64,000 nt of DNA from Edaphobacter lichenicola (lineage in GTDB: Bacteria; Acidobacteriota; Terriglobia; Terriglobales; Acidobacteriaceae): NCBI RefSeq assembly GCF_025264645.1, contig NZ_CP073696.1, forward strand, positions 1,674,001 to 1,738,000, read 5' to 3'. The position numbers were made by a program, and so were the translations under genes. The first letter of the stretch is position 1, and each line of letters begins with the position of its first letter. The notes below the pieces were generated by a model that saw nothing but the letters and a program-made list of their open reading frames with translations, was not told the origin of the DNA and ran no database searches. Shown piece after piece: positions 52,764 through 62,216 of this stretch.

Positions 52764-55694
52764 ATGGAACCATTGGCTTTGATCCTAACCTCCGCGAAAG
52801 TCGTGAAGGCAATACATGATTTTGCCTTTGACGAGACCAAAGCTCTTAGCAAAAGCGCAGCTCAGCACGGCGTCCAAAACATAATCCAAAGATTGAAGCC
52901 ATCGGATCGTGAGAAGGCTATCAAGAGCGCAATCAAACATTTTGCAGAAGCTTGGTACTCAGAATTAGAAGACACGGTGACTTTGACGGCTGCCCTTCCG
53001 GGATATCAAGATCAACTCGCCAATCTGATCGAAGCCGCTCCAATCGAAATTGGAGAATGGATGGATCCCGAAGTTGGGGATATCGATCTAGGCCCGATAG
53101 AACGAATTTGGCGTGGCGTAAAGGATCCCGAGGTGGAATTGCCAAAGGATTTCGATTGGAAACAAGTGGCACTAAAATACAAGCGATCCCTGAAGAGGCA
53201 ATTCCGTGATGATCCAGCTTTGCGTGGGATATATGAGACAGTCCTTCAAGAACGCAGTTTAGAGGTCTTAGAACGCGCTGCGGTGGCGACAGAGCGAATA
53301 GCAGGGCCTGTCATAGTTTTTAGCACAGAGACCTACAAGAAGTTTCTGGTGGAAAAAAAGTGCAACAGCCTCCAGCTTTCGACGCTCGATATTAGCGGTT
53401 ACACAGTGGATCGTAAAGTCTCTCTCTGGAATGTCTTTGTTCCACAGTCTGCAAGAGGATCAGCCCCAATTCTTGGAGTTCCTCCGGAAATCTTGCGTGA
53501 AATGCTTGAGGAAGGGGAGATCGAACAAAACGGCGACGAAATCGATACAAAAGAGCTAATAAAAAGATACCAATCTGTTCCGATTCGTCCGATTCTCGAA
53601 ATCCTCTCAACGGGGTCCAAAGAGGGGCATCATGTAGTCGTAACGGGTGACCCTGGGGCGGGCAAGAGTTCTCTACTCAAATATCTCTGCCTGCGTTGGG
53701 CTACAGAAAGTAGTGGCCCGACGCCGGTGTTGGTTGATTTGAAAGAGTACGGCAAATCCCTAGGGGGGATTGTGGCGTTCTGTCAGTCGTGTTTGACGAT
53801 GCCCCGTTTCAACAAAGCCGAATTAGACTCTTGGCTCAAGACCGGAGCAGCAGCTCTGTATCTCGATGGCCTAGATGAAGTTTTCTCTCCACAGATTCGC
53901 TACGCGGTGATCGGAGAAATCGCGACACTATCGTCGGAATATCCGAAAGCGCAAATTATCGTCACATCGAGAAAGGTCGGATATCAACCGGAGCGATTGG
54001 CCAACGCAGGTTTCACGCATGCGAATATCGAAGACTTTAGTCAATTACAGATAGAAGAGTTCCTCAATAAATGGCATGGACTTGCAGAAGACGATGAAAA
54101 TAAGAGTTTACGACTTAAGGAACGTCTAATGCGAGCCATAACGGACAATAGGTCAATCCGAGAGCTAGCCGGAAATCCTTTGCTTTTGACAATGATGTCT
54201 ATCCTAAACCGAAGTCAAGAACTCCCACGGAATAGGGTTTCGCTCTATCAAAAAGCGAGTGAAGTTCTCTTGCATGATTGGGATGCTGACCGGGCGCTCA
54301 GCACTGAAAATACTTTAGACAGAGACGACAAGCGAAAGCTCCTTCTCGATCTTGCGGGAGAGATGCAACAGGCAAAGGCTAGCTTGGCAGGAAACTTGAT
54401 TGAGAAAGAAAGAGTAGTCGCATGTTTTAAGAAATCTCTAGATCAACTAGAGATACATGATAGCCGTGCGAGCGCGATAGCCTTAGTACGGCAATTAGAA
54501 GAACGAAATTTCATATTAGCATCTGCTGGCGCCGGTCGGTTTTCCTTTGTGCACAGGACATTTTTAGAATTTTTTTGTGCGGCTTGGTTCGTGGAACGAC
54601 TGTCACATAAGGAAGGTACGGACTTATTTTTATCTCTTGAACAACTCAAACGAGACGTCTTTCTTCAACACTGGAAAGACGAGAAATGGCGAGAAGTGCT
54701 TCGGCTGATCACTGGTATGGTCCACGAGACAAAAGCTGATGAATTAATCAAATTGGTGATAGAACAAGACGACACTGAACATCGTGCCGCGAATCTAATC
54801 CTCGCAGCGGGCTGTCTGAGTGATGTTCGTGCGCGGAAAGCACTTCGAGAAACAGATCAAATACTTTGGCAGAGACTCACTACAGAAGCACGCAAGATCA
54901 CAACACCTGAAGCAGATACTGAGGAAAGTGATTCAAGGACAGATGCTCGTGCCGAAGCTGTTCGTGCTCTAGCACATACTTGGCGGACTGAAAGCCTCGG
55001 TTGGTTAAAAGAAAACGGGGAAGACGGTCCTACATCGATTCTCAGAGTAACCGCAATTGAGGTATATGCGCGCGGGTGGAAGGACGATCCGGAAACTCTA
55101 GCTTGGCTGAAGGTTCAGGCTGAAACTAACACAGAAGAGAATGCTTGCGGAAAAGCGGTAGAGGAAATCGGGAGTGGATGGCGAACCGAATCTAGCACAC
55201 TTGATTGGCTTAGAGAAATTGCCGTCAACTCCGGTAAAACTGCTTCTCGTCAGGCAGCCATACAGGCCTTGGCTACAAATTGGCGCAATCAGGAGGGCGT
55301 TCGTGACCTAATCATCGAGCGAGCTGCTCTTGATGACAACATGACTGTTCGCAGCATAGCGTGCCTTTTCATCGGCATAGTATGGCAACACGACCCCGTT
55401 GTTTTCCCAACGTTGCGACAACGATTTAGCATCGAAACAGATGACACTCTGCGCTACCTCATATTAATAACTATTTTTGCAACCAACAAGGAGGCTCCAC
55501 AATTGCAAGAATTCTTCAGAGAGGTCGCCGCAGGTCCTAAAAGCGACGCTCAACGCTTCGCCGAAAACCACCTAAAGCAGATCGATTCTTCCGCTTCAGC
55601 AATCGCGGATTCGCAAGATTTGTCCGATAGCGGTCGTAAGGAAGGGGCGGAGTCAACAGTACGAAGACGACACCCTAACCCTGAGTCAGCGTAA
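52764..55694 (+). CDS. NACHT-domain STAND NTPase with HEAT-like repeats (bacterial NLR-like)
   Basis: A 976-residue protein with the three-part layout of bacterial NLR-like immune proteins. Residues 1-200 are mostly helical and unassigned (possible effector/N-terminal helical domain). The NACHT ATPase has Walker A GDPGAGKSS (295-303), Walker B LYLDGLDE (365-372, with the small residue plus acidic pattern typical of NACHT), TSRK sensor (about 400), GNPLLLTMM and a winged-helix end (FSFVHRTFLEFFCAAWF). Residues about 700-940 show repeated W(R/K)-(T/D)-(D/E) ... helical units like HEAT repeats (sensor). The gene is AT-richer than its neighbours, has a TATACT box (52751-52756) only eight bases before the ATG and no ribosome-binding site, suggesting a leaderless transcript. 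Anti-phage defence is inferred from the family. Confidence 0.88.
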   Translation: MEPLALILTSAKVVKAIHDFAFDETKALSKSAAQHGVQNIIQRLKPSDREKAIKSAIKHFAEAWYSELEDTVTLTAALPGYQDQLANLIEAAPIEIGEWMDPEVGDIDLGPIERIWRGVKDPEVELPKDFDWKQVALKYKRSLKRQFRDDPALRGIYETVLQERSLEVLERAAVATERIAGPVIVFSTETYKKFLVEKKCNSLQLSTLDISGYTVDRKVSLWNVFVPQSARGSAPILGVPPEILREMLEEGEIEQNGDEIDTKELIKRYQSVPIRPILEILSTGSKEGHHVVVTGDPGAGKSSLLKYLCLRWATESSGPTPVLVDLKEYGKSLGGIVAFCQSCLTMPRFNKAELDSWLKTGAAALYLDGLDEVFSPQIRYAVIGEIATLSSEYPKAQIIVTSRKVGYQPERLANAGFTHANIEDFSQLQIEEFLNKWHGLAEDDENKSLRLKERLMRAITDNRSIRELAGNPLLLTMMSILNRSQELPRNRVSLYQKASEVLLHDWDADRALSTENTLDRDDKRKLLLDLAGEMQQAKASLAGNLIEKERVVACFKKSLDQLEIHDSRASAIALVRQLEERNFILASAGAGRFSFVHRTFLEFFCAAWFVERLSHKEGTDLFLSLEQLKRDVFLQHWKDEKWREVLRLITGMVHETKADELIKLVIEQDDTEHRAANLILAAGCLSDVRARKALRETDQILWQRLTTEARKITTPEADTEESDSRTDARAEAVRALAHTWRTESLGWLKENGEDGPTSILRVTAIEVYARGWKDDPETLAWLKVQAETNTEENACGKAVEEIGSGWRTESSTLDWLREIAVNSGKTASRQAAIQALATNWRNQEGVRDLIIERAALDDNMTVRSIACLFIGIVWQHDPVVFPTLRQRFSIETDDTLRYLILITIFATNKEAPQLQEFFREVAAGPKSDAQRFAENHLKQIDSSASAIADSQDLSDSGRKEGAESTVRRRHPNPESA

Positions 55695-55704
55695 AGCCCG
55701 CAGC

Positions 55705-56313
55705 TTGCTAAAACCCCTCCCACGACGCTTCTACTCCCGCTCCCCCGAGATCGTAGCCCGAGCCCTCCTCGGCAAGCTTCTCATCCGCGACCTCCAAGGC
55801 GAGCGCCTCACCGCCCGCATCACCGAAGTCGAAGCCTACCTCGGCCTCATCGACCCGGCATCCCACGCGGCCCGCGGTCTCACTACCAGCAACGCAATCC
55901 TCTTCGGCCCATCCGGACACGTATACGTCTACTTCATCTACGGCATGTACTACTGTCTCAACGTCGCCTCGCATCTTCCCGGCGAAGCCGGAGGAGTCCT
56001 CATCCGAGCCCTCGATCCAATCGACGGCCTCGAAACCATGGCCGATCTCCGCAGCCTTCCCCACAACGCCAAACCCAAACTCCTCACCGGAGGCCCCGGC
56101 CGTCTCTGTCAGGCTCTCGACATCACCCGCAACAACTCCAATGGCCTCGACGTAACCTCACCCACCTCCGCCATCCAAATCGCCGACGACGGCCACCATC
56201 CCACCGAAATTCTGACCACCCCACGCATCGGCATCAGCAAAGCCGCCGACCGCCCCCTCCGCTTCCTCATCGGCGAAACCGCCAAAGCCAAGCGCTCCGC
56301 ATCCCGGCCCTGA
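55705..56313 (+). CDS. DNA-3-methyladenine glycosylase (Mpg/AAG family)
   Basis: A 202-residue base-excision repair enzyme for alkylated purines: LPRRFYSRSPEIVARALLGKLL start, TEVEAYLGLIDPASHAARG (the general base Glu), FGPSGHVYVYFIYGMYYCLNV and GGVLIRALDP. The proposed start is TTG 55705, 10 bases after the NACHT stop. The same frame is open further upstream (reading LTLSQRKARSLLKPLP just before), so the native N-terminus may extend into the NACHT gene end, or the NACHT insertion may have replaced the original start. Confidence 0.93.
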   Translation: MLKPLPRRFYSRSPEIVARALLGKLLIRDLQGERLTARITEVEAYLGLIDPASHAARGLTTSNAILFGPSGHVYVYFIYGMYYCLNVASHLPGEAGGVLIRALDPIDGLETMADLRSLPHNAKPKLLTGGPGRLCQALDITRNNSNGLDVTSPTSAIQIADDGHHPTEILTTPRIGISKAADRPLRFLIGETAKAKRSASRP

Positions 56314-56570
56314 GGTGTGGTTTCGCTGCCCCCGCACCATCCCAAAGCTTCGTGACGCCGTCAAGAACTCCGCACAAATAAATTCTCTTCCGAACTCGCG
56401 TGTCGTTTGCTTTAGTCCAAGAATATGCCATCGAACATCACATACCACCACAACTTTACCCCAAGAATTACGTCAACTCTAATGGAAAGAAAATGCCTCC
56501 TCTTAGGAGGAGAGGCACACAACGTTCTGTGAAACGAGATCCGTTCCTCTCGCATCCAAAGAAAGAGATT

Positions 56571-57569
56571 ATGAATAAACTCGGCCCCCGCATCCTTCAC
56601 ACTGTACTTTTCAGCACCCTCACAGCATCTGCCTTCGCACAGGCTCCTATCGTCCGTCAGCCACCACCACCGCCACCGGCCGATCAGCAACAGGCAGCGC
56701 CAGCATATCCCCAGGCTGGCCAGCCAACTGATCCGCAAGCCATGCCTCCGGATAACACCCAGGCAGGCCAGCCGCAGTACCAACAGCAGGCTCCTCCGCC
56801 CGGCCAGCAGCAAGGCCCTCCGCCACCGCCGCCGCTGGCGCCCCAACAGCTCGATCAGCTCGTCCAGCGCATCGCCCTCTATCCCGATCCGCTCCTCGCG
56901 CAGGTCCTCACCGCTTCCACCTATTGGGACCAGATCCCCGACGCAGCAACCTGGGCCCAGCAGCACGCGACCATCACCGGCGACGCCCTCGCCCAGGCTA
57001 TCCAGGCCGATAACCTCCCATGGGACCCCAGCGTCCTCGCGCTGCTTCCCTTCCCGTCGGTCCTCGACATGATGGCCCGTGACCCGCAGTTTACCGGTAC
57101 GCTCGGCAACGCAGTCCTCAGCCAGCGCAGTGACGTCATGGACGCCGTCCAGCGTCAGCGTCGCATCGCTCGCGGCTACGGCTACCTCGCTCCCAACTCC
57201 TACGACACCGTAGTCGACGATGGCGGCTACATCGCAATCCAGCCTGTCAACCCGGCCTACTACTACGTCCCGGTCTACAGTCCGGCGGTGGTCTTCTACG
57301 CTCCACGCCCCGGCTTCTACGTTGGCGGAGCACTCCGCTTCGGCCCTGTCGTCACCATCGGCCCAGCCTTCGGCGTCTACGGCTGGTATGGCGCAGGCTT
57401 CGGCTGGGGAACGCACGCAATCCTCATCGACCACCGCCCCTGGGGCCGCACGTATTACAACCGTAGCGTCTACGTTCACCCATACGCCCACCCCTACGTG
57501 CACCCAGCATCTCCCCGCGTAGAGAGCCACGCCCACTACGAAGAACACGGCGGCGAGCACCACCACTAA
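56571..57569 (+). CDS. DUF3300 family protein, exported
   Basis: A 332-residue protein with a signal peptide (MNKLGPRILHTVLFSTLTASAFAQ), then a Pro/Gln-rich linker (residues about 25-80), then the DUF3300 core (LDQLVQRIALYPDPLLAQVLTASTY, AATWAQQH, VLALLPFPSVLDMM, YVPVYSPAVVFY) and a His-rich tail ending EEHGGEHHH. DUF3300 proteins are small secreted proteins of unknown role, often Tyr/Pro/Gly-rich. ATG 56571 is chosen as the signal peptide start; the frame is open further upstream. Confidence 0.85.
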   Translation: MNKLGPRILHTVLFSTLTASAFAQAPIVRQPPPPPPADQQQAAPAYPQAGQPTDPQAMPPDNTQAGQPQYQQQAPPPGQQQGPPPPPPLAPQQLDQLVQRIALYPDPLLAQVLTASTYWDQIPDAATWAQQHATITGDALAQAIQADNLPWDPSVLALLPFPSVLDMMARDPQFTGTLGNAVLSQRSDVMDAVQRQRRIARGYGYLAPNSYDTVVDDGGYIAIQPVNPAYYYVPVYSPAVVFYAPRPGFYVGGALRFGPVVTIGPAFGVYGWYGAGFGWGTHAILIDHRPWGRTYYNRSVYVHPYAHPYVHPASPRVESHAHYEEHGGEHHH

Positions 57570-57583
57570 ACTTCGTCGTTCGT

Positions 57584-57628
57584 AAACAGCATGTCCAGCA
57601 GACACCCTCTGCTGGACATGCTGTTTAA
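57584..57628. terminator. Strong hairpin between genes
   Basis: Perfect 19-bp stem (57584-57602 and 57610-57628, bounded by TAAACAG and CTGTTTA) with a seven-base loop, just after the DUF3300 stop. Confidence 0.8.
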
Positions 57629-57694
57629 CCCCGATCAACAATTCCTTGCTACCCTTATCCACCAAGCCCACGCAGGCGATCAACGAGGAAAAAC

Positions 57695-58480
57695 ATGATC
57701 ATCGTCAACGACGAGTACGTCACGCTCGACACCCCCAACGGCCCCATGCGGACCCACATCGTCCGCCCCGCCGCCCCGGGCCGCTATCCCGGCATCGTCT
57801 TCTACTCCGAGATCTTCCAGATCACCGCGCCCATCCGCCGCACCGCCGCCATGCTCGCTGGTCATGGCTACATCGTCGCCATGCCCGAGATCTACCACGA
57901 GTTCGAACCCGCCGGCACCGTCTTCGCCTACGATCAGGCCGGCTCCGACCGCGGCAACGTCCTCAAGACCACCAAAGAGCTCTCCAGCTACGACGCCGAC
58001 GCCCGCGCCGCACTCGACCACCTCAAATCCCGCCCCGACTGCACCGGTCATCTCGGAGCCATGGGCATCTGCATTGGCGGCCACCTCGCCTTCCGCGCCG
58101 CAATGAATCCCGACGTCCTCGCCACGGCCTGCTTCTACGCCACTGACATCCATAAAGGCTCCCTCAGTAAAGGCGGAGACGACTCCCTCGATCGCGCGAA
58201 AGACATCAAGGGTGAACTCCTCATGATCTGGGGTCGCCAGGACCCCCACATCCCCACCGAAGGCCGCATGGCCGTCCTCACGCGCCTCAATGAACTCGGC
58301 GCACGCCTCACCTGGCACGAGGTCAACGGCGCCCACGCCTTCATGCGCGACGAAGGCATCCGCTACGACCCAGAACTCGCCCTCAGCCTCTACGGCCTCG
58401 TATTCGACCTCTTCCACCGAAAGCTGGGCGAAGGCGACCAAACCACGCAAGCAGCAGCCTCAACCGAAACCCACCACTGA
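57695..58480 (+). CDS. Dienelactone hydrolase family protein
   Basis: A 261-residue alpha/beta hydrolase. GICIGGHLAF has the catalytic Cys of the dienelactone hydrolase family, MIWGRQDPHIPTEG the Asp and NGAHAFMRDEG the His; EIFQITAPIRRTAAMLAGHGY gives the N-terminal fold. DLH enzymes open the lactone of chloromuconate or similar; the substrate here is unknown. ATG 57695 is chosen (ACGAGGAAAAAC upstream). Confidence 0.93.
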   Translation: MIIVNDEYVTLDTPNGPMRTHIVRPAAPGRYPGIVFYSEIFQITAPIRRTAAMLAGHGYIVAMPEIYHEFEPAGTVFAYDQAGSDRGNVLKTTKELSSYDADARAALDHLKSRPDCTGHLGAMGICIGGHLAFRAAMNPDVLATACFYATDIHKGSLSKGGDDSLDRAKDIKGELLMIWGRQDPHIPTEGRMAVLTRLNELGARLTWHEVNGAHAFMRDEGIRYDPELALSLYGLVFDLFHRKLGEGDQTTQAAASTETHH

Positions 58481-58655
58481 GGCGTCGATAAGTGTTCGAT
58501 TACGAACAGATGTTTCTGTATACGAACAGTCCAGATATCTGAAGTGATCGCTCTGCGCTCGCACCGTATAGAAAAAAGGCAAGATACATTGCAGCCGGTT
58601 TGGCTTCCAACGTGCAATGTTCTGTGTACGGCGCGGCACGCCCGGAGGATCTTTC

Positions 58656-61181
58656 ATGCACACGTTCGTTCAAAACCTGCGCTTCGCTCTACGCCAACTA
58701 CGCAAGTCGCCAGGTTTTGCGCTAACCGTAGTCGTCACGCTGGCATTGGGAATCGGTGCGAACGCAGCCATCTTCACACTCTTCGATCAGGTCTTGCTGC
58801 GCATGTTGCCGGTCGACCGGCCAAAGGAGTTGGTGCGTTTCGAGTGGACGGGCGGCTTCTCCGGTTCGGGCACCAGCTTCGGCGGCGATTTGACCAACTA
58901 CTTCTCCTATCCCATGTACAAAGACCTGCGCGACCAGAATCAGGTCTTTGCCGGAGTCCTTGCGGCGGACCGATCCAACGTCGGCATCTCCTGGCACAAT
59001 CAGGCCGAAGACGAACCCGCCGAGTTGATAAGCGGCAACTACTTCGATCTCTTAGGTCTCAAGCCCGCGCTTGGGCGGCTCATCAACGCGCAGGACGAGA
59101 CATCCAAAAATTCGAATCCAGTCCTGGTGCTCAGCTATGACTACTGGAAAACACGCTTTGCCGCCTCGCACGACGTCGTAGGACAGACAGTGCTGATCAG
59201 CGGCCACCCCTTCACCATCCTGGGAGTTGCTCCGCCGAACTTCCAGTCGGCCATCGGTGGTTACAAACCAGGCATATTCATACCGCTCACCATGTCAGAG
59301 ATAGCGATGCCTTGGACGATACCTCGTGACAACCAGAACAATCATCAGTCAATCTGGCTCACACTCGTCGCACGCTTGAAGCCAGGCGTCTCCCCCACCC
59401 AGGCTCAGGCCAGCCTGGGGCCTCTGTGGCACTCTCTGCGAGACCATGAGCTGACACTCTACAAGGCACCCACCGAGCGTTTCAAAAAACACTACCTCGA
59501 CGATTCGCGGCTCAAAGTCTTGGACGATTCAACGGGCTTCTCCCCTGGCCGCATGGAGTTGAAGACACCTCTCATCATTCTGATGAGCATGGCGGGTCTG
59601 CTGGTAGCCATGTGCGCCATCAACGTAGCCACTCTGCTGCTGCTAAAAGCGGCCGGCCGCGCGCGGGAGATGTCGATGCGCTACGCCTTGGGCGCCAGGC
59701 GTAGCCGGATCATATCGCAGCTGATGCTGGAGGGCGGTGTGTTAGGAATCGTCGGCGCAGTTGCAGGGCTCGTGATGGCTCCATTCGTAACAAACTCGCT
59801 GGTGCGGTTGCTGGTCAATACAAATCCCGGCGAGGAGCCATATTCAGCGGCCATCGATACCCGCGTACTCCTGTTTACGCTGGGTGTCGCTGTGGTGGCG
59901 AGCCTGCTGTTCAGCATGGCTCCGGTATTCCACTTCCTGCGTCCCGATCTGGCCAATTCATTGCGCCAGAGCACGGGAACTGCATCCAAAAGCTCGCAGC
60001 GATTTCGTCAGGCGGCAGTCGGTGTGCAGATTGCCCTCAGCGTGCTGCTGCTGGGCGGTGCGGGCTTGTTCGTGCGAACGCTGGATCATCTTCGCCATCA
60101 GCAGGTAGGCTTCGAGACTGGACATCTTGCAACCTTCAGCTTTGATCCGGCAGACTCTGGCTACGGGGAAGATCGCATCGTGCCCGCCGTGAACAATGCG
60201 CTGGATGCGGTGCAACGGATTCCCGGTGTCACTTCTGTTGCAGCAACGTCTGATCCCGAACTTGACGGAGACTCGAACTCCGATGGTTTCGTGGTCGAAG
60301 GTCATAAGGCGAGCGAAGACGAAGAGATGGGCTTCGAAGCTCCGTGGATCACGCCTGGCTACTTTAAGACACTCAGGCAGCCGTTGCTGACAGGCAGAGA
60401 ATTCACTGCCGCAGATGTACGAGAGGCGCCGAAGGTGGCGATCGTCAACCTGGCATTCGCCAAGCGGTTCTTCGGTTCGGCACAAAACGCCCTGGGTCAT
60501 CAGGTGGGTACGAGCGATACAGAAGAACCAGCCAAACCCGACACCACCATCGTAGGTGTCGTGGCCGACATCAAACATAAGGACCTGCGAACCGAAATTG
60601 GGCCTGCGGTCTACCGCTCCTTTCCGCAAAGATCCCATCCGCTTGGCGTTGCAATCTATGCCCGCACAAGTCAATCTCCAGAGATGATTGAAACAGCGAT
60701 CAGACAGGCCATCCATGGTCTGGACCCCACGCTCGTCGTCGATCACATGCGAACGATGGACACTCAGATCGATGAGAGCGCTTCGGATGAACGCGCACTG
60801 GCCATTCTTGCGATTGCCTTTTCGGGTTTAGCCATGCTGTTGGCCGCAGTCGGTCTCTACGGTGTGCTGGCCTACTCCACCGAACAGCGTACGCGCGAGA
60901 TCGGTGTTCGGCTCGCCCTTGGCTCACAACGAAGCGGCGTGGTCCTGCTCGTTGTGCGCGAGATGTCAATTATTGCCGCAATTGCCATCGCGCTCGCGTT
61001 GCCCTCGATCGTGGTCCTCGCTCGGCTCTTTCGCAGCCAACTCTATGGCGTGACCACCTCTGATCCCCTTACGCTCGCCGGAGCCGTCATCCTCTCGTCC
61101 GTCATGGTGGTGTTAGCCGCGGCACTTCCCGCTCGCAGAGCCGCTTCGATCGAACCCATGCAGGCGCTCCGCACCGAATAG
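58656..61181 (+). CDS. ADOP-type ABC permease (MacB/FtsX-like)
   Basis: An 841-residue permease of the acidobacterial duplicated orphan permease type: MHTFVQNLRFALRQLRKSPGFALTVVVTLALGIGANAAIFTLFDQVLLRMLPVDRP is the family N-terminus, followed by a MacB-like periplasmic domain, an FtsX segment (MRYALGARRSRIISQLMLEG), a second periplasmic domain and a second FtsX set (RTREIGVRLALGSQRSGVVLLVVREM). No ATPase gene is adjacent, hence orphan. GGAGGATC precedes the ATG at 58656. Substrate unknown. Confidence 0.95.
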   Translation: MHTFVQNLRFALRQLRKSPGFALTVVVTLALGIGANAAIFTLFDQVLLRMLPVDRPKELVRFEWTGGFSGSGTSFGGDLTNYFSYPMYKDLRDQNQVFAGVLAADRSNVGISWHNQAEDEPAELISGNYFDLLGLKPALGRLINAQDETSKNSNPVLVLSYDYWKTRFAASHDVVGQTVLISGHPFTILGVAPPNFQSAIGGYKPGIFIPLTMSEIAMPWTIPRDNQNNHQSIWLTLVARLKPGVSPTQAQASLGPLWHSLRDHELTLYKAPTERFKKHYLDDSRLKVLDDSTGFSPGRMELKTPLIILMSMAGLLVAMCAINVATLLLLKAAGRAREMSMRYALGARRSRIISQLMLEGGVLGIVGAVAGLVMAPFVTNSLVRLLVNTNPGEEPYSAAIDTRVLLFTLGVAVVASLLFSMAPVFHFLRPDLANSLRQSTGTASKSSQRFRQAAVGVQIALSVLLLGGAGLFVRTLDHLRHQQVGFETGHLATFSFDPADSGYGEDRIVPAVNNALDAVQRIPGVTSVAATSDPELDGDSNSDGFVVEGHKASEDEEMGFEAPWITPGYFKTLRQPLLTGREFTAADVREAPKVAIVNLAFAKRFFGSAQNALGHQVGTSDTEEPAKPDTTIVGVVADIKHKDLRTEIGPAVYRSFPQRSHPLGVAIYARTSQSPEMIETAIRQAIHGLDPTLVVDHMRTMDTQIDESASDERALAILAIAFSGLAMLLAAVGLYGVLAYSTEQRTREIGVRLALGSQRSGVVLLVVREMSIIAAIAIALALPSIVVLARLFRSQLYGVTTSDPLTLAGAVILSSVMVVLAAALPARRAASIEPMQALRTE

Positions 61182-61766
61182 GAGATGAGAGCGACTGCTA
61201 ACTCTGCTCCGAAGCCAAAGGACAAGATCCCCTAAACTTCCTGTTTGTTGGCAGCTGTATTTTGCTCTTGCCTTTTGCAGTTGCCGTTGCCGTTGCTTGT
61301 TCTTTTGTTGTCATCCCCGAAGGGGATCTGCGTTTGTCTTTTGCGTTTGTCTTTTGCGTTTGTCTTTGCGTTTGTCTTCGCGTTTGTCTTTGCTTCTGTC
61401 TTTGCGTTCGTCTTTGCTCTTGCTCCTGCCGTTGCTTGTTCTTTTGTTGTCATCCCGAAGGGATCTGCTTCCTGTCTTTGCTCTTTTGGACACTGTAGAA
61501 ATCCTGTCAAGCCCTTCCAGCGCATATCTCAAATAAAATCAGCAACATACGCGTGGCGTATGAGTTCCACTCAATCCGCTAAACTAGATCTTAGAGTTAA
61601 AAGCTGGAAGAAAGAGGAGCAGCCACCTTATCGAGGTAACGTAAACCCTTTGGTTGCAAATATTTGGCCGTAAACCCTTTATTTAGACATATTTGCAATG
61701 GGACCCTCCACTTAAGTGTTTTATTAAGAATAATTTACGTGAAGATATAGGGGGGGGAGGGGGTAC
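61182..61766. other. Repeat-rich intergenic stretch
   Basis: No gene is supported. It holds a pyrimidine-rich low-complexity tract (61330-61430, roughly GCGTTTGTCTTT repeats) and two blocks described separately. Open frames on both strands here encode only Leu/Phe/Val or Lys/Thr/Asp/Arg runs and are shadows of the repeats. Confidence 0.6.
61287..61470. repeat. Direct repeats around degenerate 12-13-bp tandem units
   Basis: TTGCTTGTTCTTTTGTTGTCATCC, followed by a hairpin ATCCCC-GAA-GGGGAT and CTGC, appears about 61287-61330, and a close second copy (ATCCC-GAA-GGGAT) about 61433-61470. Between them GCGTTTGTCTTT-like units repeat about nine times with drift. Similar REP-like pieces occur elsewhere in this window (50565-50628). 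Confidence 0.65.
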
Positions 61767-61770
61767 CTAC
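61636..61770. repeat. Second copy of the C-run dispersed repeat (minus orientation)
   Basis: GTAAACCCTTT-led units (GTAAACCCTTTGGTTGCAAATA at about 61640 and GTAAACCCTTTATTTAGACAT at about 61671) are followed by AATTTACGTGAAGATATAGG and a G-run GGGGGGGGAGGGGGTACC (about 61750-61768). Read on the minus strand this is GGTACCCCC...then CTTCACGTAAATTATT, matching the block at 24709. Confidence 0.6.
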
Positions 61771-62177
61771 CGCCAGCTCACCGCGAGGTGCCACCGCATG
61801 CTGTGATCCGCCGTCTTCTCGAGCACATGGGCGTACTCAAGCAGCTCAGAGAGCACCTGTTCCCCCTCGGTTCCCAGCTGCTGCGGATCGTTCTCCAGGG
61901 CCCTCAGCAGAGCACGCACGGTCGTCAGGCCTTCACTGGGGGAGTACCACTGCGGCGGCGGCAAACGGCGCAACAGATCCTGGTTCCCGGCACCCTCTTC
62001 AATCAGGAGCGACATCGAATTCTCATCCGCCGAAAAGAACTCGATCAGCGGCCGAACCCCTAACCGAAGCGCCAACCGCTCCAGCGCATCCTCGTGACGC
62101 GCCAGCGAGCGCCCGTTCACAAAAATATCGAATCCAGGGTCCTCGCCCTCGACCACAATGTACATGGAAGCAGCCAT
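61767..62177 (-). CDS. Uncharacterised protein, 136 residues
   Basis: No family recognised. The chain begins MAASMYIVVEGEDPGFDIFVNGRSLARHEDAL and contains LLIEEGAGNQDLLRRL; it looks like a small alpha/beta cytoplasmic protein with no signal peptide or membrane segment. Met5 (62165) is an alternative start. It is followed by a low-complexity intergenic stretch, and the neighbouring membrane protein gene lies 39 bp upstream on the same strand, so the two may be co-transcribed. Confidence 0.6.
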   Translation of the reverse strand: MAASMYIVVEGEDPGFDIFVNGRSLARHEDALERLALRLGVRPLIEFFSADENSMSLLIEEGAGNQDLLRRLPPPQWYSPSEGLTTVRALLRALENDPQQLGTEGEQVLSELLEYAHVLEKTADHSMRWHLAVSWR

Positions 62178-62216
62178 TAACCGCAGTGTACCCCGCCGGT
62201 CAAGCGCAGGAAAGTA

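Noticed and set aside
61232-61673. Lys/Asn/Thr- and Leu/Phe/Val-rich open frames over the tandem repeats
   Set aside because: They only read the low-complexity units in different frames; no start site, no domain.
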